A stretch of 64,000 bases of DNA from Leptobrachium leishanense. Lineage: Eukaryota > Chordata > Amphibia > Anura > Megophryidae. Under the pieces are notes generated by a model. It made no database searches and was not told the DNA's origin. It worked only from the letters and a program-made list of their open reading frames with translations. The first letter of the stretch is position 1; every line of letters begins with the position of its first letter. A program made the translations under genes and the position numbers. The stretch lies in NCBI GenBank assembly GCA_009667805.1, contig CM019068.1, positions 3,207,218 through 3,271,217 of the forward strand. The letters are read 5' to 3'. Positions 1-11,423 of this stretch are shown one piece after another.

Positions 1-76
1 CGCTATGCAGCAACTCCGGTATCTGTAGAGCGTTGAGCGATCTGGTTGGTTAATATACTATTTTTGCGCATGTATG

Positions 77-1028
77 TGTAGCGCTCACTCCCGGAGGAGC
101 CGCTGAATTTGAACCTCGGGTCAGTCTCCCCGCACTAGGGAATAAATATACTCCAGCACTTCTGTGGATTTTATAAATTATATAGTTTACTCGATAAACT
201 GGCATATAATGAGTAACATGGTATATGTATATATATTTACAGTACTTCGTAATGCGAGAAACGCGCAGCGGAAAGGGAAAAATATAGATATAACCCCTTT
301 TGTGGTTGGAGAGTGAGTCCCGTACAGGTTGTGTCCCAAGAAATGTAAGTGTAGGTGTGTATTGGTACCCGGGTACAATATTCAACTGGCCAGTGAATTA
401 TTTATGAGGTATCTTCGACAAGTCAAGTTGGCGCCCTGTGGGTTTTGAAACAAACTGCAGCGTGCTTTAGATTTTCACAACGGCCTGGAAGGCCTCTCAC
501 CCATCCGCCAGATACTCTGTGCTCCGCTCGACCCAGGACGTCTCTCCGCTCGATTTTGACTGGGGTTCTCTGTGTCACCGGATCCGCTGTCTTGCTTGTC
601 TGTATCTGCCACAAGATGTCCAGCTCACCGCCTGCACTCCCTGTTAGATCGATCTGCGGTTCTCCTAACTCGGGGTCCTCCAGCTCACTCTGTATCAGCT
701 CGGGTTACTGCGGTGGATCACTGGGTCTTCGTATAATAAGGTGGAAAAACCCGGTCTCCAGCTCTGTCAGGCCGCACCTGCGCTCCGGCCTGGTCGCTAT
801 CACGTTCAGCTACACTGCGTCTTGCTCCTCTCACTCCTGGGCGCCTCTGCCAGCTCTGTCCACGAGGCTCAGGATGTCAGCGTCTCTCTCCCACCCACTT
901 CCTGTTCCCGCCCGCAAAGCATGCTGGAAAATGTAGTCCCAATGTTCAGTGTCTTACATCGCGCTTGTCTCCCTCCGGTGGCCAAAAACAAGTACTATAA
1001 CGACAGGGGATTTAAAACCAGCGCTACA
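77..1028 (-). mobile_element. LTR-like dispersed element, copy A
   Basis: The ends are TGTAGCGCT and AGCGCTACA, so the element begins TG and ends CA with a 9-bp inverted terminus. The flanking 4-mers are TATG and TATA, a target duplication with one mismatch. The whole element is an inverted, diverged copy of 21144-22268: the blocks at 90-280 and 445-1020 can be aligned by eye to the reverse complement of that copy. It holds only one unit of the 45-bp internal repeat that is expanded in the other copy. TG..CA ends with a 4-bp duplication suit a solo LTR, but no parent element is visible, so a TIR element with a short duplication remains possible. Open frames here (for example 445-936) have no recognisable product. 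Confidence 0.7.
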
Positions 1029-1740
1029 TATACATAATTAAAGTGGGCCAGTCTAGATGAAGTCCAGGGCTGATTTTTTTTGTCTCAGTCCAGCCCTGCC
1101 CCTGACCTGTGCTTGTGGCCATTTGGTGGGACATGTAGCATGTCTACATCACAAAAGATTTCCACGTCAAATTGAGAAATGATGGGTTTTATTTGTGGCT
1201 GGATGCGGGCGGGGGTCGTCAGCGGGCAGGGGGTGTCAGTGGGTGGGGGCATCAGCGGGCAGGGGTGTCAGAGACGGCTTCTGATCTGCTTGCACACAAG
1301 GGAGATTTTACGGTGCTGGCAGTGAGGGCCCGTGACAAAGGCCAAATAAGGTGCGGTTCACGCTTCATGGACACTCCAGACCAGGTTAATACCCGTTCCC
1401 ATGTCCAGGTACCCAGAAGTCCACGCCAGGTTTTCCCTGGAATCCAAACCTCAGGTGTGGGCCGGGCCTCCTTTATAGTTGCACTTACCCTATAGGGAGG
1501 AGTCCTTCTGCAATGAACACCAGTTACCTGTCCTGAAGACCCTGCCATACCTTTGCCATTCATTAGCCATGTTTGACCTTTGCTTTGAACTCTATTCTGC
1601 TGCCAGCCGCCTGCCTCGACCCATGCTTTGAACTTTGACCATGATGCCTGTATTGCTCCTTTTGGAACCTCGTCTGAAACCTGGACTTTATCCAGCGTGT
1701 TTCCTGGCCCTCAGCCCCTTCCTTCTGTCTTATTCCCAGT
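1029..1740. other. unclassified non-coding stretch
   Basis: I recognise no gene here. The segment at 1040-1110 carries a CCAGCCCTG string like the end of the hAT element at 8091-10634, so part may be old transposon sequence. Short open frames on both strands show no known domain. Confidence 0.4.
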
Positions 1741-2049
1741 AAGGCTTGTGTCAGACGAGTGCACCCGTGCACCCGTGTGCCTGCACGTGCCGGCGCCCGG
1801 CGCAGCCGCGTGATACAGCGACGGGGCTGGTCACACGCTTGTGTGCGCATGCACAGCAAGCGTCCGTGTAGCGAATCTCTTCGTTGATGCGCTAGGAAGT
1901 GCGTCAACGGAGCTGCAAAGCGCGATATTTCATAGGAGGCTTGTGATTTGCACAGCTGAGCGCACTCAGCGGCAGCAGAAAGTAGAAGGAACGTCCGCTT
2001 TCACGGACGTTCCTTCCACTCTGCAGTGCGCTCGTCTGACACGAGCCTT
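1741..2049. mobile_element. foldback MITE
   Basis: The terminal inverted repeat AAGGCTTGTGTCAGACGAG at the left matches, with one mismatch, the reverse complement of the right end (AGCCTT last). The direct flank AGT occurs on both sides (1738-1740 and 2050-2052), consistent with a 3-bp target duplication. The centre holds a second palindrome at about 1990-2020 (GGAACGTCCG / CGGACGTTCC). There is no coding capacity. The superfamily is uncertain; a 3-bp duplication would fit a Harbinger-like origin. Confidence 0.65.
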
Positions 2050-2226
2050 AGTGTCCTTGGGTGCTGCAAACCTGGCCTGTTGGGGTGACCTGAGGACCGG
2101 CGCAGGAAGCAGATACATACTGCATTGTGTTATGGGTTCTATGACCTCATTAGGGACCATCTGTCCTCTGAAGTGATACAGCAACTCCATCCTCCTCCAA
2201 CAGTAAATGAGGTAGATCAATCCACC

Positions 2227-2408
2227 AGTGTTTCCCAAACCTGTCCTCAGGACCTTCCGCCTCGCCAGGTTTGCCAGATATCTGAAGCACAGCCCAGGTG
2301 ATATAATTTGTTGCTCAGTGATTGCAGCCGGATTCAGTCTGTATTTCCCCCAAGCTGATCTGCAAAACCTGGCCTGGCCGAGAGTCCCGAGGACAGGTTT
2401 AGGAAACC
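2227..2408. mobile_element. short TIR repeat (hAT-like ends)
   Basis: The left end reads CAGTGTTTCCCAAACCTGTC and the right end is an approximate inverted copy (GACAGGTTTAGGAAACC). The CAGTG start suggests a small non-autonomous hAT-like element. I could not define a clean target duplication, so the boundaries are approximate. Confidence 0.45.
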
Positions 2409-2570
2409 ATCCCTCATCCACAACGAGGGGATCCAGGGAGGAGCAGGTTAAGACATGTATCCCTAGGCATTCCTTTTCTTCCATCTGTCCTCTACCAACC
2501 TGAGCATCTCTACCAGAGGGGGGATTCTCACAGAGGGTATAGAGAGAGGGGGTGTAAATCCATGTACAGT

Positions 2571-3702
2571 ACAGATGCAAGGTGTTGCTGTAATTGCCAT
2601 ACACAGGCATTATGCAGCACATACAGATACAAGGTGTTGCTGTAATTACCACACACAGGCATTATCCGTCACATACAGATACAAGGTGTTGCTGTAATTG
2701 CCACACACAGGCATTATGCGGCACATACAGATACAAGGTGTTGCTGTAATTGCCATACACAGGCATTATGCGGCACATACAGATACAAGGTGTTGCTGTA
2801 ATTGCCACACACAGGCATTATGCGGCACATACAGATACAAGGTGTTGCTGTAATTGCCATACACAGGCATTATGCGGCACATACAGATACAACGTGTTGC
2901 TGTAATTGCCATACACAGGCATTATGCGGCACATACAGATACAAGGTGTTGCTGTAATTGCCATACACAGGCATTATGCGGCACATACAGATACAAGGTG
3001 TTGCTGTAATTGCCATACACAGGCATTATGCGGCACATACAGATACAAGGTGTTGCTGTAATTGCCATACACAGGCATTATGCGGCACATACAGATACAA
3101 GGTGTTGCTGTAATTGTCATACACAGGCATTATGCGGCACATACAGATACAAGGTGTTGCTGTAATTGCCATACACAGGCATTATGCGGCACATACAGAT
3201 ACAAGGTGTTGCTGTAATTGCCATACACAGGCATTATGCAGCACATACAGATACAAGGTGTCGCTGTAATTGCCATACACAGGCATTATGCGGCACATAC
3301 AGATACAAGGTGTTGCTGTAATTGCCACACACAGGCATTATGCGGCACATACAGATACAAGGTGTTGCTGTAATTGCCACACACAGGCATTATGCGGCAC
3401 ATACAGATACAAGGTGTTGCTGTAATTGCCATACACAGGCATTATGCGGCACATACAGATACAAGGTGTTGCTGTAATTGCCATAAACAGGCATTATGCA
3501 GCACATACAGATACAAGGTGTTGCTGTAATTGCCATACACAGGCATTATGCGGCACATACAGATACAAGGTGTCGCTGTAATTGCCATAAACAGGCATTA
3601 TGCAGCACATACAGATACAAGGTGTCGCTGTAATTGCCATACACAGGCATTATGCGGCACATACAGATACAAGGTGTTGCTGTAATTGCCACACACAGGC
3701 AT
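2571..3702. repeat. 52-bp satellite array, left part
   Basis: A unit containing GATACAAGGTGTTGCTGTAA and CAGGCATTATGCGGCACATA repeats every 52 bp; the period was checked at 2678 and 2730. There are about 21-22 copies with few substitutions (ATACACAG/ACACACAG, GCGGC/GCAGC). The same array resumes at 23187, so it was one array before the gypsy insertion. There are no unique spacers between units, so it is not a CRISPR array. Confidence 0.95.
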
Positions 3703-3862
3703 TGTTATGAGTGTTATGTTTTATTTATATGCAACTCTATGATTTATCTCTATGGTACTTGTTTCCTGTGATGCGTTTCCTGTTCTGTTCTGTGTGTCTC
3801 TTCTAGGAACATGACTTCTGTTCACTAATGGCTTGCACTGTCATTATTATCTACATAAAACA
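3703..3862 (+). repeat. 5' LTR of the Ty3/gypsy element
   Basis: This 160-bp LTR starts TGTTATGAGTG and ends ACATAAAACA. It differs from the 3' LTR by three substitutions and one single-base indel, judged by eye. It abuts the satellite through the GGCAT duplication. Confidence 0.93.
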
Positions 3863-3876
3863 TGGTGTCAGAAGCT
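3863..3876 (+). promoter_or_regulatory. primer-binding site
   Basis: TGGTGTCAGAAGCT directly follows the LTR end. The leading TGG matches the complement of a tRNA CCA tail. The sequence resembles leucine-tRNA-type primer sites, but the exact tRNA is inferred. Confidence 0.6.
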
Positions 3877-3988
3877 CTTGAATCTGCGCTGCTTCTACTC
3901 ATGGGACGCTGAAAGCTGCCTGTCTTGCAGTGAGAGACCTTAGAGCTGACTGTGCCTCCTGTACTGAAAGCTGAGCACTGGAAGCATC

Positions 3989-4612
3989 ATGGCAGCTGCA
4001 CACAGCATTCCACTACCTGAGACAATGAGGGTGAGTGGGGATTGCAGCAGTAACTGGGAGAACTTCAGAGCTGAGTTTGAGGATTATTCACTAACAACAG
4101 GATTACATGAGAAGCCGGCAGCAGCGCAAGCAGCTACACTGAGGAGAGTGATGGGCAGTGAATGCTGAACCTCACAGAGGAGCACAAGAGGGACACTAAA
4201 GCCATCCTGGATGCATTAGACCCTCTAAAAATGTCATATATGAAAGATATATATTTGGCTGCTGCAAGAATAAGGTGAAACAATAGATAACTTTGTGACA
4301 CGGCTAAGAGAAAAAGCTGCAAGCTGTGAGTATGGGTCTCTGAGAGATGAATTTATTCGTGACACAATAGTTCTAGGTATCACTAGTGAAAGAACACGCC
4401 GACGCTTATTAAGAGAACATGATTTAAATGTACAAGCAGCGATTGTGATATGTGGTGCTGCAGAGCTTCCTGACAAACATATGAGAGCTATGGAGCAGGA
4501 TAAACAGACTGACAGTATTAATGCAGCCGCCAAGCTTGAAGAACCACCAGCTTCAGCACAAAAATCACCTCCGCAACTCACCTGGGAGCGCGCTTACATC
4601 ATGCAAGTACTG
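3989..4612 (+). pseudogene. gypsy gag remnant
   Basis: A start codon at 3989 opens a frame reading MAAAHSIPLPETM. It runs about 59 codons to a stop near 4165, then continues in shifted frames. The last part (4295-4612) contains FIRDTIVLGI and a conserved arginine-rich stretch, as seen in the capsid-like region of vertebrate Ty3/gypsy gag. At least two frame breaks and probable small deletions separate the pieces. It would have formed the particle shell and bound RNA. No complete product is possible now. Confidence 0.75.
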
Positions 4613-6058
4613 TGACAATGTACATATACGAGACAAAGGACAGTGTCCTGCATGTGGGAAAAGCTGGAGAGCATGTGGTAGATTAAATCATCTTGCTGGA
4701 GTAAAAGAGAAGCAAGGAACCTGCACACACACAGTTGAGCACAGGTCAGATCTTGAGGATGCACACTTGCTTAGCACTGATATGGTTTACACGAAGGAAT
4801 GCATTAGTGCTGTACAATCTAAAGGACAAAAATGGTTTGTAAATCTCATACTGAATAATATATGCCAACCCTGCCAGCTGGACTCGGGTGCAACGTGTAA
4901 TGTAATGAGTTTAAAAGACAAAATGAAACTGGCACCCAGGACACCTCTTCAGCCTAGTGGCACCAAATTGAAATTATATTCAGGGGAGCTAATGGAATCA
5001 TTGGGACGTTTCCAAACAGAATGCTGCATACGTGGACATATACACAAACTTGAATTTGAGATTGTGGAGGCCGATCAGAAACTGCTACCGTCTGGTTCAA
5101 CATGTGAGCACCTGGGTCTGATGAAGTTCACCATTCCTGATGAGCTCCATAATGTCGATGATCTGTCTGCGAAATCCTTGACTAGGCCACTGACAAAACA
5201 GCAAATCCTCAAAGTCTATAGTGATGTGTTTGATGGCCCCATAATATCTGTTCCAGGAGAGGTTCACTTTGAACTTGACCCTACCATTCCACCAGTACAA
5301 TGTGCACCACGCAATGTGCCAGTAGCCATTAAGCCGCAGGTCAAAGCGCAACTGGATAAGTATGAAGCTGAAGGGCATCTTATTTCAGTATCAGAGCCTA
5401 CGGATTGGATAAGCAACATGGTAGTTATTAGGAAGCCTGAGAAGATCAGAATTTGCATCGATCCGAAGTTTTTGAATATGGCCCTGAGACGGTCACACTA
5501 CTTAATGCCAACACTTGACGATGTTTTGCACAAACTACCCAAAGAACGGATTTTTACCCTTGTTGATGCTAGAGATGCCTTTTTGCAGTGCAAACTAGAT
5601 GAAAAGAGTAGCTACATTCTGAACTCCTTGGGGCAGAAAAAGATGGCTCAAATTGCCATTTGGAGTCTCTGTAGCACCGGAGGTATATCAGCGAAAGCAG
5701 CATGAACTATTATGTGGGCTCCATGGAATTGAGCCAATGGCCGATGACATTCTCATAGTTGGCTGCGGTGATACAGTTGAAGAAGCTGCGCATGACCATG
5801 ATGAGAAGCTACTAGCACTACTGGATCGTTGCAGGGAGGTGAGGCTGAGACTCAGCGTAAAGAAATTGCAGTTCAAGGTGCAAGAAGTACATTTCCATGG
5901 ACATATCCTGTCCTCAAGGCTTAAAAGCAGACCCTGATAAGATTAGAGCCACTGTGGACATTCCACAGCCTTCCAATGCCAAAGCATTACAGTGTTTTAT
6001 TGGCTTTGTCACATATCTAGCTAAATTCATGCCACACCTGTCTGAGGTGTGTGAGCCA
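4521..6058 (+). pseudogene. gypsy pol: zinc knuckle, protease, RT (broken)
   Basis: The first frame (4521-5705) starts with cysteine-rich motifs (CKYCDNVH, CPACGKSW) that look like the nucleocapsid knuckle. An aspartic-protease active site DSGAT follows, then the RT fingers and palm (ICIDPKFLN, FTLVDARDAFLQC). A frame change near 5650-5700 leads to the frame with the catalytic RT motif ADDILI (about 5737-5755). Another shift near 5890-5935 leads to the RT thumb and connection. Coding stops at 6058, where the T2-type element was inserted at TTAA. The frame is resumed at 7891. Confidence 0.85.
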
Positions 6059-6176
6059 TTAAAGGAACACTCCAACAAAAAAATCACCCCCCCTTTTTTC
6101 TCCCTAACCTATCCCTATTCCCTTAATAAAACTTTCTTTTTTTTTTTTTTTCTTGTAACTGTAATACTTACCTTAA

Positions 6177-6673
6177 CCCTTTCGCTGCTGAGGCTTTTCC
6201 CGCCCCTGTGCTGAGGTCATTTTTTACCTGTTTTGCGCATCATGTTTAAACCTGTTTTGAAGGCTTATTTTAGTATATGACCCAGACATATTGTATATCG
6301 TTCTTTCCGTCAGACTCGGTAGATTCATAATATGTCATTATTATATGTATACGTTATGTCATGTTTGTATATTATAACAAAAAATGCAATAAAATATGTA
6401 TTTTCAATAATTTACAGCGTGTAAAGTGTTTTTTTCCACATTTTAACATGCGAGCAATTGCGGTTATATTTTGTATGGGGTGCGCTTGTTAAAAAAATTA
6501 GAGATGGGGTCTCGTTACATTTTTTTTTGGGGAAAATGACACCATTTTTAACAAACGCACCGCATACAAAAATCGTTAATGCAGCATCATTGTTCACATT
6601 ATAATTGAAATGGGAACAATATTGCTGCATTAACAAAACAAAAAAAAAAAAAATTTTTTTTTTTTTTTTTTTT

Positions 6674-6704
<31 letters not shown>

Positions 6705-7388
6705 TTTTTTTTTACTTTCATGTTTGGTATCGTTGGAACGGCCATGCTCTGGCCGATCCAACGATATCAAAATTTAACCCCTAACTGCCACGGATCGGGA
6801 GATAGGGAGTTCATTGGAACTCCCTATCTCCACAGTTCGTGGCAGTTAGGGGTTAATGCTAGGACTGGCGTCATCGTGCTGCGCACGATGACGCCAGTCC
6901 TCTGGGGGAGTTCCCGGAAGCTTGGCCGACATCCAAGATGTCGGCCAGCTCCCGGGAAGGATCGCAAATCGGTGCTTTTCAGCGCCGATTTGCGATCCAG
7001 CTCCCCAGGGGTTAATGCCAGGCATCATTTGGAAGGGCAGGCTGTGCCCTTCCAAATGATGCCTGGGTTAAGCCCCTGTGAGCCGCCGATCGGGAGGGAG
7101 AGAGGTCCGAAGGACCTCCCCCCCCTCCCTTTCAGGCGCCTCCTCCGCACATGCGGGGGGGGGCGCCTGAATTATGTGTCATCGCGGGGGCGCGATGACA
7201 CATAATAATGGCGGCCACTGCTCCGGATGCCGGGCTGACATCCAGGATGTCAGCCCGCACCGGAGGGGCCAGCGATCGGCCGGAACCGGCCGAACGCTGA
7301 CCCCAATGCGAGGACGCGCTCAGCGCGTCCTCCGCATACCAGGGGCAATGCTGAGGACACGCTGAGCGCGTCCTTAGCATTGAAGTGG
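6177..7388. mobile_element. piggyBac-like non-autonomous element inside the T2 element
   Basis: TTAA duplications lie at 6173-6176 and 7389-7392. The ends are CCCTTTCGCTGCTGAGG and, from the right, CCACTTCAATGCTAAGG, an imperfect inverted repeat of the piggyBac-like CCCTTT type. The left half is AT-rich, with long A and T runs at 6640-6715. The right half is a chain of hairpins. There is no transposase. A Kolobok-like TTAA element is the alternative classification. Confidence 0.75.
6725..7380. repeat. chain of about thirteen consecutive hairpins
   Basis: Nearly every base belongs to one of a series of adjacent inverted repeats, each 25-65 bp. Clear examples are GACTGGCGTCATCGTG with its inverse (6862-6900), GGCCGACATC/GATGTCGGCC (about 6922-6945), GATCGCAAATCGG with its inverse (6959-6999), CAGGCATCATTTGGAAGGGC with its inverse (7019-7067), ATTATGTGTCATCGCG with its inverse (7172-7206) and GAGGACGCGC/GCGCGTCCTC (7309-7332). 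The stems are unrelated to each other in sequence. Confidence 0.85.
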
Positions 7389-7489
7389 TTAAAACCCTCT
7401 TGTTTCCAGCGGCTTTTTTTTTTTTTTATACTCACCTCCCTCCTCTTCCGCTCCCGTCCTTCTTCTTGCTGCGTCTTGGCTTCTGGTTT

Positions 7490-7775
7490 ACGTGAGAGGC
7501 GCGCATGCGCGCCTCTCACATAAGCCAGCCAATCGGCAGGCTTCCTCCCGGCTCCCTCTGAGGATTAGTGTTGCGCGCAAGAGGATGCGCGCAACACTAA
7601 CCCTCAGAGGGAGCCGCCAGCTTCTGCGGGGAGTAGGAGACGTCATCGCGCTGAAAAGCGCGATGACGTCTCCTACTCGGCAAAAGTCGGCAGAAGCGGG
7701 AAATATGATTCCCGCTCTGCTGACTGACAGCTGGGAGGGCGGAGTAAAGTCCTCCGCCTCTCTCAGCTGTTTTCA
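7490..7775. repeat. second hairpin cluster in the T2 element
   Basis: Five successive inverted repeats lie outside the piggyBac-like insert. They are GTGAGAGGCGCGC with its inverse, GGCTCCCTCTGAGG.. with its inverse (arms around 7550-7615), GAGACGTCATCGCG with its inverse (7646-7675), AGCGGGAA/TTCCCGCT, and CAGCTG..GCGGAG with its inverse (7730-7770). This is the same architecture as at 6725-7380 but with different stem sequences. Confidence 0.8.
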
Positions 7776-7890
7776 GCCTTTTCTGCAGATCGGCTGAGCG
7801 GAGGGAGGGGGGACAAAGGGCAGGATACTCCGGGCATCATGACCACCTAAAATAGCTTAGGTGGTCATGTTGCCTAGAGTATCCCTTTAA

Positions 7891-8090
7891 GAAGACTTCT
7901 GGATAAGGATGCAGTGTGGCACTGGCTTCCCAAACATGACCAGGCAGTGGAGAAGATAAAACAATTGGTTACTGCCGCTCCGGTGTTGAAATATTATGAT
8001 GTCACAAAGCCTGTTACAATACAAAGTGATTCAAGCAAAAATGGCCTAGGTTGTTGTCTACTGCAAGAGGAGCAGCCAGTTGCATATGCG
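7891..8090 (+). pseudogene. gypsy pol fragment: RT connection / RNase H start
   Basis: The frame resumes after the TTAA duplication with a tether-like tract followed by the RNase H start. The motif IQSDSSKNGLGCCLLQ is the first-aspartate block typical of gypsy RNase H. Coding continues to the CATATGCG duplication of the hAT insertion and carries on at 10635 in the same frame. Confidence 0.85.
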
Positions 8091-10634
8091 CAGGGCCGGA
8101 CTGGGAATAAAAAGCAGCCCTGGAAAAAAATAATTAAACCAGCCCTATTGTTGGAACGGCCGGAGCCTGGCCTTTCCAATGATACCAAGAATGACCAGAG
8201 TTTACGTAACTGAAATTACTACAATAAAAAAAAACAATGATGGTGCTCTGCAATACAGTAGTGTGTATGAGTGTGAGTTTTATTGCTGTGCAGCTCTGTG
8301 ATACAGTAATGTGTGATGTATATGAGCGTATAACAGATTAGGGTTAGAAGCTATTAGGGGCACAGATTAGGGGCACAGATTAGGGGTAAGAAAGTAGAGA
8401 GTGAAAGTGACAGAGAGCTAGAGAAGAAATGACAAGAGGAGCGGGAGAAAGACAATTTTAAAGGGGGAATGAGAACATTAATGAGGGGAAATAGAGAAAA
8501 CAATAGAGAATTAGATTAATTATAAGGACAGATGAACATAGTCAGAAAGACAAACACATAAACAGGGAGAAAGACAGATAAAGGGATACACAGAAGGGGA
8601 ATAATAGAGAGAAGGAATAGGTGAAGAGACCCCTCCATACTCACCTGCCTTTTGCTTCCAGGTCTCCCAGCTCCTGCTGCTGCTGCTGGCTGACAGGCTG
8701 TCTCCCGGTATCAGCAGGGTCCTCTGATCACATGACAGGCCATATAGTATAAATCTCTGTTAGTGCAGGCAGCATGATGAAATGCTGCCTGTCACAGGGA
8801 TATGCAGGGCCAGTTCCCTGCTCCTGCTGGAAGACTAGCAGTTCAAAGCATGCAGGGCCCCTCCCCAGTGGTGTATTTAGGTTTTGTGTTGCCCTAGGCC
8901 GGACTAAACTCATGCACCCCCTAGAATTCAAATACTGTACATGTCACTGCATGCTGGGATTTTACTAATCCCAGCGTGCAGTGGCTGCCTAAGAGTGATA
9001 GGAATCCTATCACACCCTGACAGTCTTTACATTCAGAGATCAGGGAGATCTCACCATGTAAAGGCTGTCTGAGAATGATAGGTGTCCTATCACTCTGAAG
9101 CAGGCTGTACATTCGGATATCTCCGTGAATTTATTTCCAGATTTTTATATTAAACAGTGCTTTTTTTTTCTGAAAACAGCTTTTAAAAGTGCCAGTTTTT
9201 TTTTTCTACCCGTCTGGCGGCTTTTCTCTACGGCGTCTCATGGGTCGTTGGCGGCTTGTGGGTACGTTCAGCAGCTGTACCGCGAGTTGCGACGCTCATT
9301 CGGCGGGTTTGCAGCGGCGTCTGGCGGGTTTGCAAAACGAGGGGTTATGGTTCCATGGTACTAGCCACAAGACAAGACCATTAGTTATGCGAAACACACA
9401 CACGCGCACACATTCTGAGCCCTCAGATACACATTCTGTCTCCCAACAGATACACTTTGAACCACACACTGACCCCTATGGATACACACTGACCCCACCA
9501 GATACTATTGTCCCATTCACACAATCTGACCCCCACGGACACACATGGACCCACATACATACTGACTCACTCCCCATCAACAAACTCATTAATCCACACA
9601 CTGCTACAAAGTACATATACACCTAGTATAGAGTACAGGCTCTTATGCAGAGGGCAGGTGTCTCTCCTTGGCCTGGAAGTGGATGTCATGCTGCAAGGCT
9701 TCTTCACTGTCCCTAGAGTCAAAATTTGCATACATCAGGTTGTACACATACCTGATGGGTGTCTTCGCTGCCCTGAGGGGGAGGGGCAGCTGGGAGTATC
9801 ACTTTCCCTGTGGAGATTGTGGGGGTGTAGGAGAGTTTGAGGATATAGGTGCCAGATCACACGCTCTGTGAGCTCTACGTGGGTGGGACATGTCTGGGTG
9901 TGTGTAATGGCTCTGGCTCCCCCTGCTGGTCAATCCCTCTCCTCCAGCACCTTCTCTCCTCCCTGACTCACCCTGTACATTCCGTCAGTCCCAGTTTCAG
10001 GGATTATAATGAGAAGAGTCCTCTGCTGCCTCTGGATCCTTTGACTGGGGGATGGAGATGGGGAAGGAGAGTTCTTCTTCCATCATCCATGCTGGACTTG
10101 ACCTTGGTGTATCTGTCGGCAAACTCTTCAGCTCCTCCCTCCCTGCACCAGCCACGTGCTTTTGGGGGCGGGGCCACGCCTTGCTTCCTGTGATGGGGCA
10201 GACCAACGCTGTATCTACTGGTCTGGTCTGACTTTGCAGCTCTGAACCTGGGGCTTGCCAAGAGCTGTCTCACATTGGCCGCTGGCAAGGAGGAGCTGAA
10301 TTCCTCTGCTCACAGCTGGGGAGGAGTATTGTAGGATGCTGCCCCATGGAAAATGCCGACGGCTTTCAGGCAGCCTGCCATGTGCGAGCAAGCACTCGAG
10401 CAGGCTGCTTGTATCTGCGGCCGCGCTCACCCGGCCATACACCCCCCTCCCTCTCAGCCTGTCAATCACTGGGGCCGGCGCTCCCCCCCCCCCCGCAGTG
10501 CGCTACTGGCAGGCTGATAGGAAAAAAGTTTTTTTAATACTGCATTTAAATTATAAAACGGCCCCCAGCGGCCCCAAAAGTGAATCAGCCTACCGGGATT
10601 TCTCCCGCTATCCCGGTAGGCCAGTCCAGCCCTG
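8091..10634. mobile_element. non-autonomous hAT element
   Basis: The terminal inverted repeats are CAGGGCCGGACTGG at the left and CCAGTCCAGCCCTG at the right. They are flanked by the 8-bp duplication CATATGCG (8083-8090 and 10635-10642), and the gypsy frame continues across the excised junction. No transposase is visible in 2.5 kb. The interior is a mosaic. It holds a CAGTGGTGTATTTAGG end of a second hAT-like family at about 8871, a fragment related to the 57-bp minisatellite at 8260-8330, and CA-rich sequence at 9395-9600. Confidence 0.9.
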
Positions 10635-11423
10635 CATATGCGTCCAGAGCTCTTTCATCAGCCGAGCAAAATTATGCTCAAATTGAAAAAGAATGTTTGA
10701 GTATTGTGTTTGCCTGTCAGCGCTTCCATCACTATCTTTATGGCCGGGATACAATCACAGCTGAAACAGATCACAAACCACTAATAGCCATATTTAAAAA
10801 GCCCCCTGTGTGCTCCAAGCGTTTGCAGAGCATGATGCTTACATTGCAGCATTACAACCTCAATGTTGTCTACAAGCCAGGAAGTGAAATGTACATCAGT
10901 GATACCCTGAGCAGAGCTACTACAAATCATGAGACACCCAGAAATGAGCATGAAAATCATACAATTTGTTTGCTGCAGCAGGAACAACTTTTCTTTGCTG
11001 AAGTCAATAAAGCAGATTATCTTAACGTCACAGATCAGCGTCTACATCAGCTTCAACAGCACACAGACCGAGATGAAACTTTACAAGCGCTAAAGTCTAT
11101 TGTTCTAAACGGGTGGCCTGATGACAAGGATACAGCACCTGCAATTGTGAAGGAGTATTGGTCTATCAGAGATGAGATCAGCGTCCAAAATGACATTTTG
11201 TACAAAGGCCCAAGAGTTATAGTGCCACGGTCACTGAGAGCAGAAATGTTATTACGCATTCACTCAATCCACATCGGGGGTGAGGCGTGCTACAGACAAG
11301 CTCGAGATACGCTTTACTGGCCTAATATGCAAGGTGAAATCAAAGATTTTGTCAGTAATTGTCCCACTTGCAATGAATTTGCACACTTGCAACAAAAAGA
11401 GACCATGATGTCGCATGAGATAC
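10635..11423 (+). pseudogene. gypsy pol fragment: RNase H and integrase zinc domain
   Basis: The frame is open through the whole segment. RNase H motifs include ETDHKPL and the late aspartate in SDTLSRA. The integrase zinc-binding domain has the H-x3-H pair in RIHSIHIGG and C-x2-C in CPTCNEF. The segment ends at the ATAC target duplication of the endogenous retrovirus and resumes at 19998. Its catalytic residues look intact, but the element as a whole is not functional. Confidence 0.88.

Larger units (their letters stand above)
6063..7886. mobile_element. T2-type (Kolobok-related) non-autonomous element
   Basis: TTAA flanks both sides (6059-6062 and 7887-7890). Including the TTAA, the ends read TTAAAGGAACACTCC and, from the right, TTAAAGGGATACTC. 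This is the TTAAAGGRR signature of T2 MITEs known from Xenopus, linked to Kolobok transposases. Removing the element with one TTAA restores the gypsy RT frame across the junction, which proves the insertion site. It encodes no transposase. Most of its length is a piggyBac-like insertion at 6177-7388. Confidence 0.88.

Noticed and set aside
445..1037. Open frames in the first kilobase (163 and 98 codons)
   Set aside because: They lie inside the LTR-like element; the homologous copy at 21.1-22.3 kb does not keep the same frame, and no domain is recognised.
1966..2652. 228-codon minus-strand frame
   Set aside because: It runs through a MITE, a TIR repeat and the start of the satellite, so it is a chance frame.
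2571..3702. CRISPR-like regular repeat
   Set aside because: The 52-bp units are tandem and contiguous without unique spacers, and the context is a vertebrate genome.
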